Source: Rhodocyclaceae bacterium UBA1310 (GTDB taxonomy: Bacteria > Pseudomonadota > Gammaproteobacteria > Burkholderiales > Rhodocyclaceae). From it: a stretch of DNA of 23,368 nt. Below the pieces are notes generated by a model. The model did no database searches. It was not told the DNA's origin and was given only the letters and a program-made list of their open reading frames with translations. Positions 22,510 to 23,368 of this stretch are shown here, piece by piece (the first letter of the stretch is position 1; every line of letters begins with the position of its first letter). The DNA lies in NCBI GenBank assembly GCA_002307175.1, contig DBTS01000001.1:10976-34343 (forward strand), given 5' to 3'. The translations under genes and the position numbers were made by a program.

Positions 22510-23368
22510 ATGCATATCGGCACGCCCCTGTCTCCTTCCGCCACCCGCGTCATGCTGCTTGGAGCTGGCGAGCTGGGCAAGGAAGTCATCATCGCGCTAC
22601 AGCGTCTGGGTTGCGAAGTCATCGCGGTGGACCGCTATGCCAATGCTCCCGGCCATCAGGTGGCACACCGGGCTCACGTCATCGACATGACCGATGCGCA
22701 GGCCCTGCGTGCCCTGGTGGAAAAAGAACAGCCTCACTTCATCGTGCCGGAAATCGAGGCCATTGCCACCGATGAGCTGGCGCGGATTGAGGCAGCCGGG
22801 CTGGCCACTGTGGTGCCCACTGCCCGCGCCACACAACTGACCATGAACCGCGAGGGCATCCGCCGGCTGGCCGCCGAAGACCTGGGCCTGCCGACCTCGG
22901 CCTACGCCTTCGCCGCCAGCGCCGAGGAACTGGCCGCCGCGGCGGACCAGGTCGGCTATCCCTGTTTCGTCAAGCCGGTGATGTCCTCGTCCGGCAAGGG
23001 CCAGAGCTATGTCGAGACCCCGGGCGGGATCGCGGCGGCCTGGGCCTACGCCCTGGCCGGGGGCCGCGTGGAACAGCCGCGGGTGATCGTCGAGGCCAGG
23101 ATCGACTTCGGTTTCGAGATCACCCTGCTGACCGTTCGCGCCAGGACCGCCGCGGGCGAGGTCGAGACCCGGTTCTGCGCCCCGATCGGCCACCGCCAGG
23201 TCAAGGGCGACTATGTCGAGAGCTGGCAGCCTCAGGCGATGAGTCCGGCGGCCCTGGCGGCGGCGCAGGACATCGCCCTGAAGGTGACCTCGGCGCTCGG
23301 CGGCCAGGGGCTGTTCGGCGTCGAACTGTTCGTCAAGGGCGACCAGGTCTGGTTCTCCGAGGTCAGTC
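22510..23368 (+). CDS. purT: Formate-dependent GAR transformylase PurT (5' part, cut by window end)
   Basis: PurT makes formyl-glycinamide ribonucleotide from GAR, formate and ATP in purine synthesis. The 286 visible codons have the start GTPLSPSATRVMLLGAGELG, the ATP-grasp pre-domain (EVIAVDRYANAPGHQVAHR, PEIEAIATD), TVVPTARATQLTMNREGIRR, the ATP-binding VKPVMSSSGKGQS loop, FCAPIGHRQ and ELFVKGDQVWFSEVS. About a quarter of the protein is missing beyond the window. Up to about codon 115 composition matches the neighbours; after that GC rises to about 72 percent (rough hand count) and codon choice moves to G/C endings. A TACAAT at 22472-22477 may be a -10 box but lacks a good -35. Confidence 0.93.
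   Translation, partial: MHIGTPLSPSATRVMLLGAGELGKEVIIALQRLGCEVIAVDRYANAPGHQVAHRAHVIDMTDAQALRALVEKEQPHFIVPEIEAIATDELARIEAAGLATVVPTARATQLTMNREGIRRLAAEDLGLPTSAYAFAASAEELAAAADQVGYPCFVKPVMSSSGKGQSYVETPGGIAAAWAYALAGGRVEQPRVIVEARIDFGFEITLLTVRARTAAGEVETRFCAPIGHRQVKGDYVESWQPQAMSPAALAAAQDIALKVTSALGGQGLFGVELFVKGDQVWFSEVS

Noticed and set aside
22597..23193. Leftward 198-codon frame within purT
   Set aside because: Opposite strand of a firm purT; Gly/Arg-rich shadow caused by G/C-ending codons.
1..23368. CRISPR arrays, tRNA genes, insertion sequences with transposase, phage genes
   Set aside because: None seen: no regularly spaced repeats, no cloverleaf sequence recognised, no transposase or integrase motifs in any frame.

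Overview
The window reads as a chromosomal segment of a betaproteobacterium, most likely in or near the Rhodocyclales. The evidence is gene order and family type: petABC-sspA-sspB, dnaX-ybaB-recR with the 4.5S RNA gene upstream of dnaX, a cytochrome b with the PVWY Qo motif, and the cyanophycin synthetase pair with its associated ABC transporter and DUF1854 gene. The family-level placement is inference. No phage, transposase, CRISPR array, tRNA or rRNA was seen.

Region 1 (1-9266) is a cyanophycin locus. cphA' and cphA are transcribed leftward. From the other side of a 252-bp divergent spacer run four tightly coupled genes: an ABC exporter with a zinc-ribbon N-terminal extension, a DUF1854 protein, a small secreted protein of unknown function and a CapA-like metallophosphatase. 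Each of the three junctions is a 1- or 4-nt overlap. CphA has all synthetic domains but an altered N-domain metal motif. CphA' has the intact metal motif but a dead and truncated Mur-ligase domain.

Region 2 (9278-13567) is the leftward respiratory/stress operon petA-petB-petC-sspA-sspB with a recognisable promoter. It encodes the bc1 complex, stringent starvation protein A and the ClpXP adaptor SspB. Cytochrome b carries an unusual insertion of about 75 residues.

Region 3 (13568-16619) has a long gene-poor spacer containing a structured repeat (second copy at the left edge of the window), then a HAD-IIA phosphatase, a polypyrimidine tract, a FabI-type enoyl-ACP reductase and a PhaJ/MaoC hydratase.

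Region 4 (16644-21214) holds a DUF2059 secreted protein and the leftward housekeeping set dnaX-ybaB-(terminator)-recR. Three small rightward ORFs sit between dnaX and the 4.5S RNA gene ffs and share a bidirectional terminator with ffs.

Region 5 (21215-23368) holds a periplasmic solute-binding-like protein and the 5' part of purT, which is cut by the window end. The purT sequence changes composition abruptly near 22,850, which suggests either recombination or a chimeric assembly.

The best candidates for something undescribed are the cyanophycin/export operon with its complementary CphA pair, the structured repeat, and the small-ORF cassette next to ffs.
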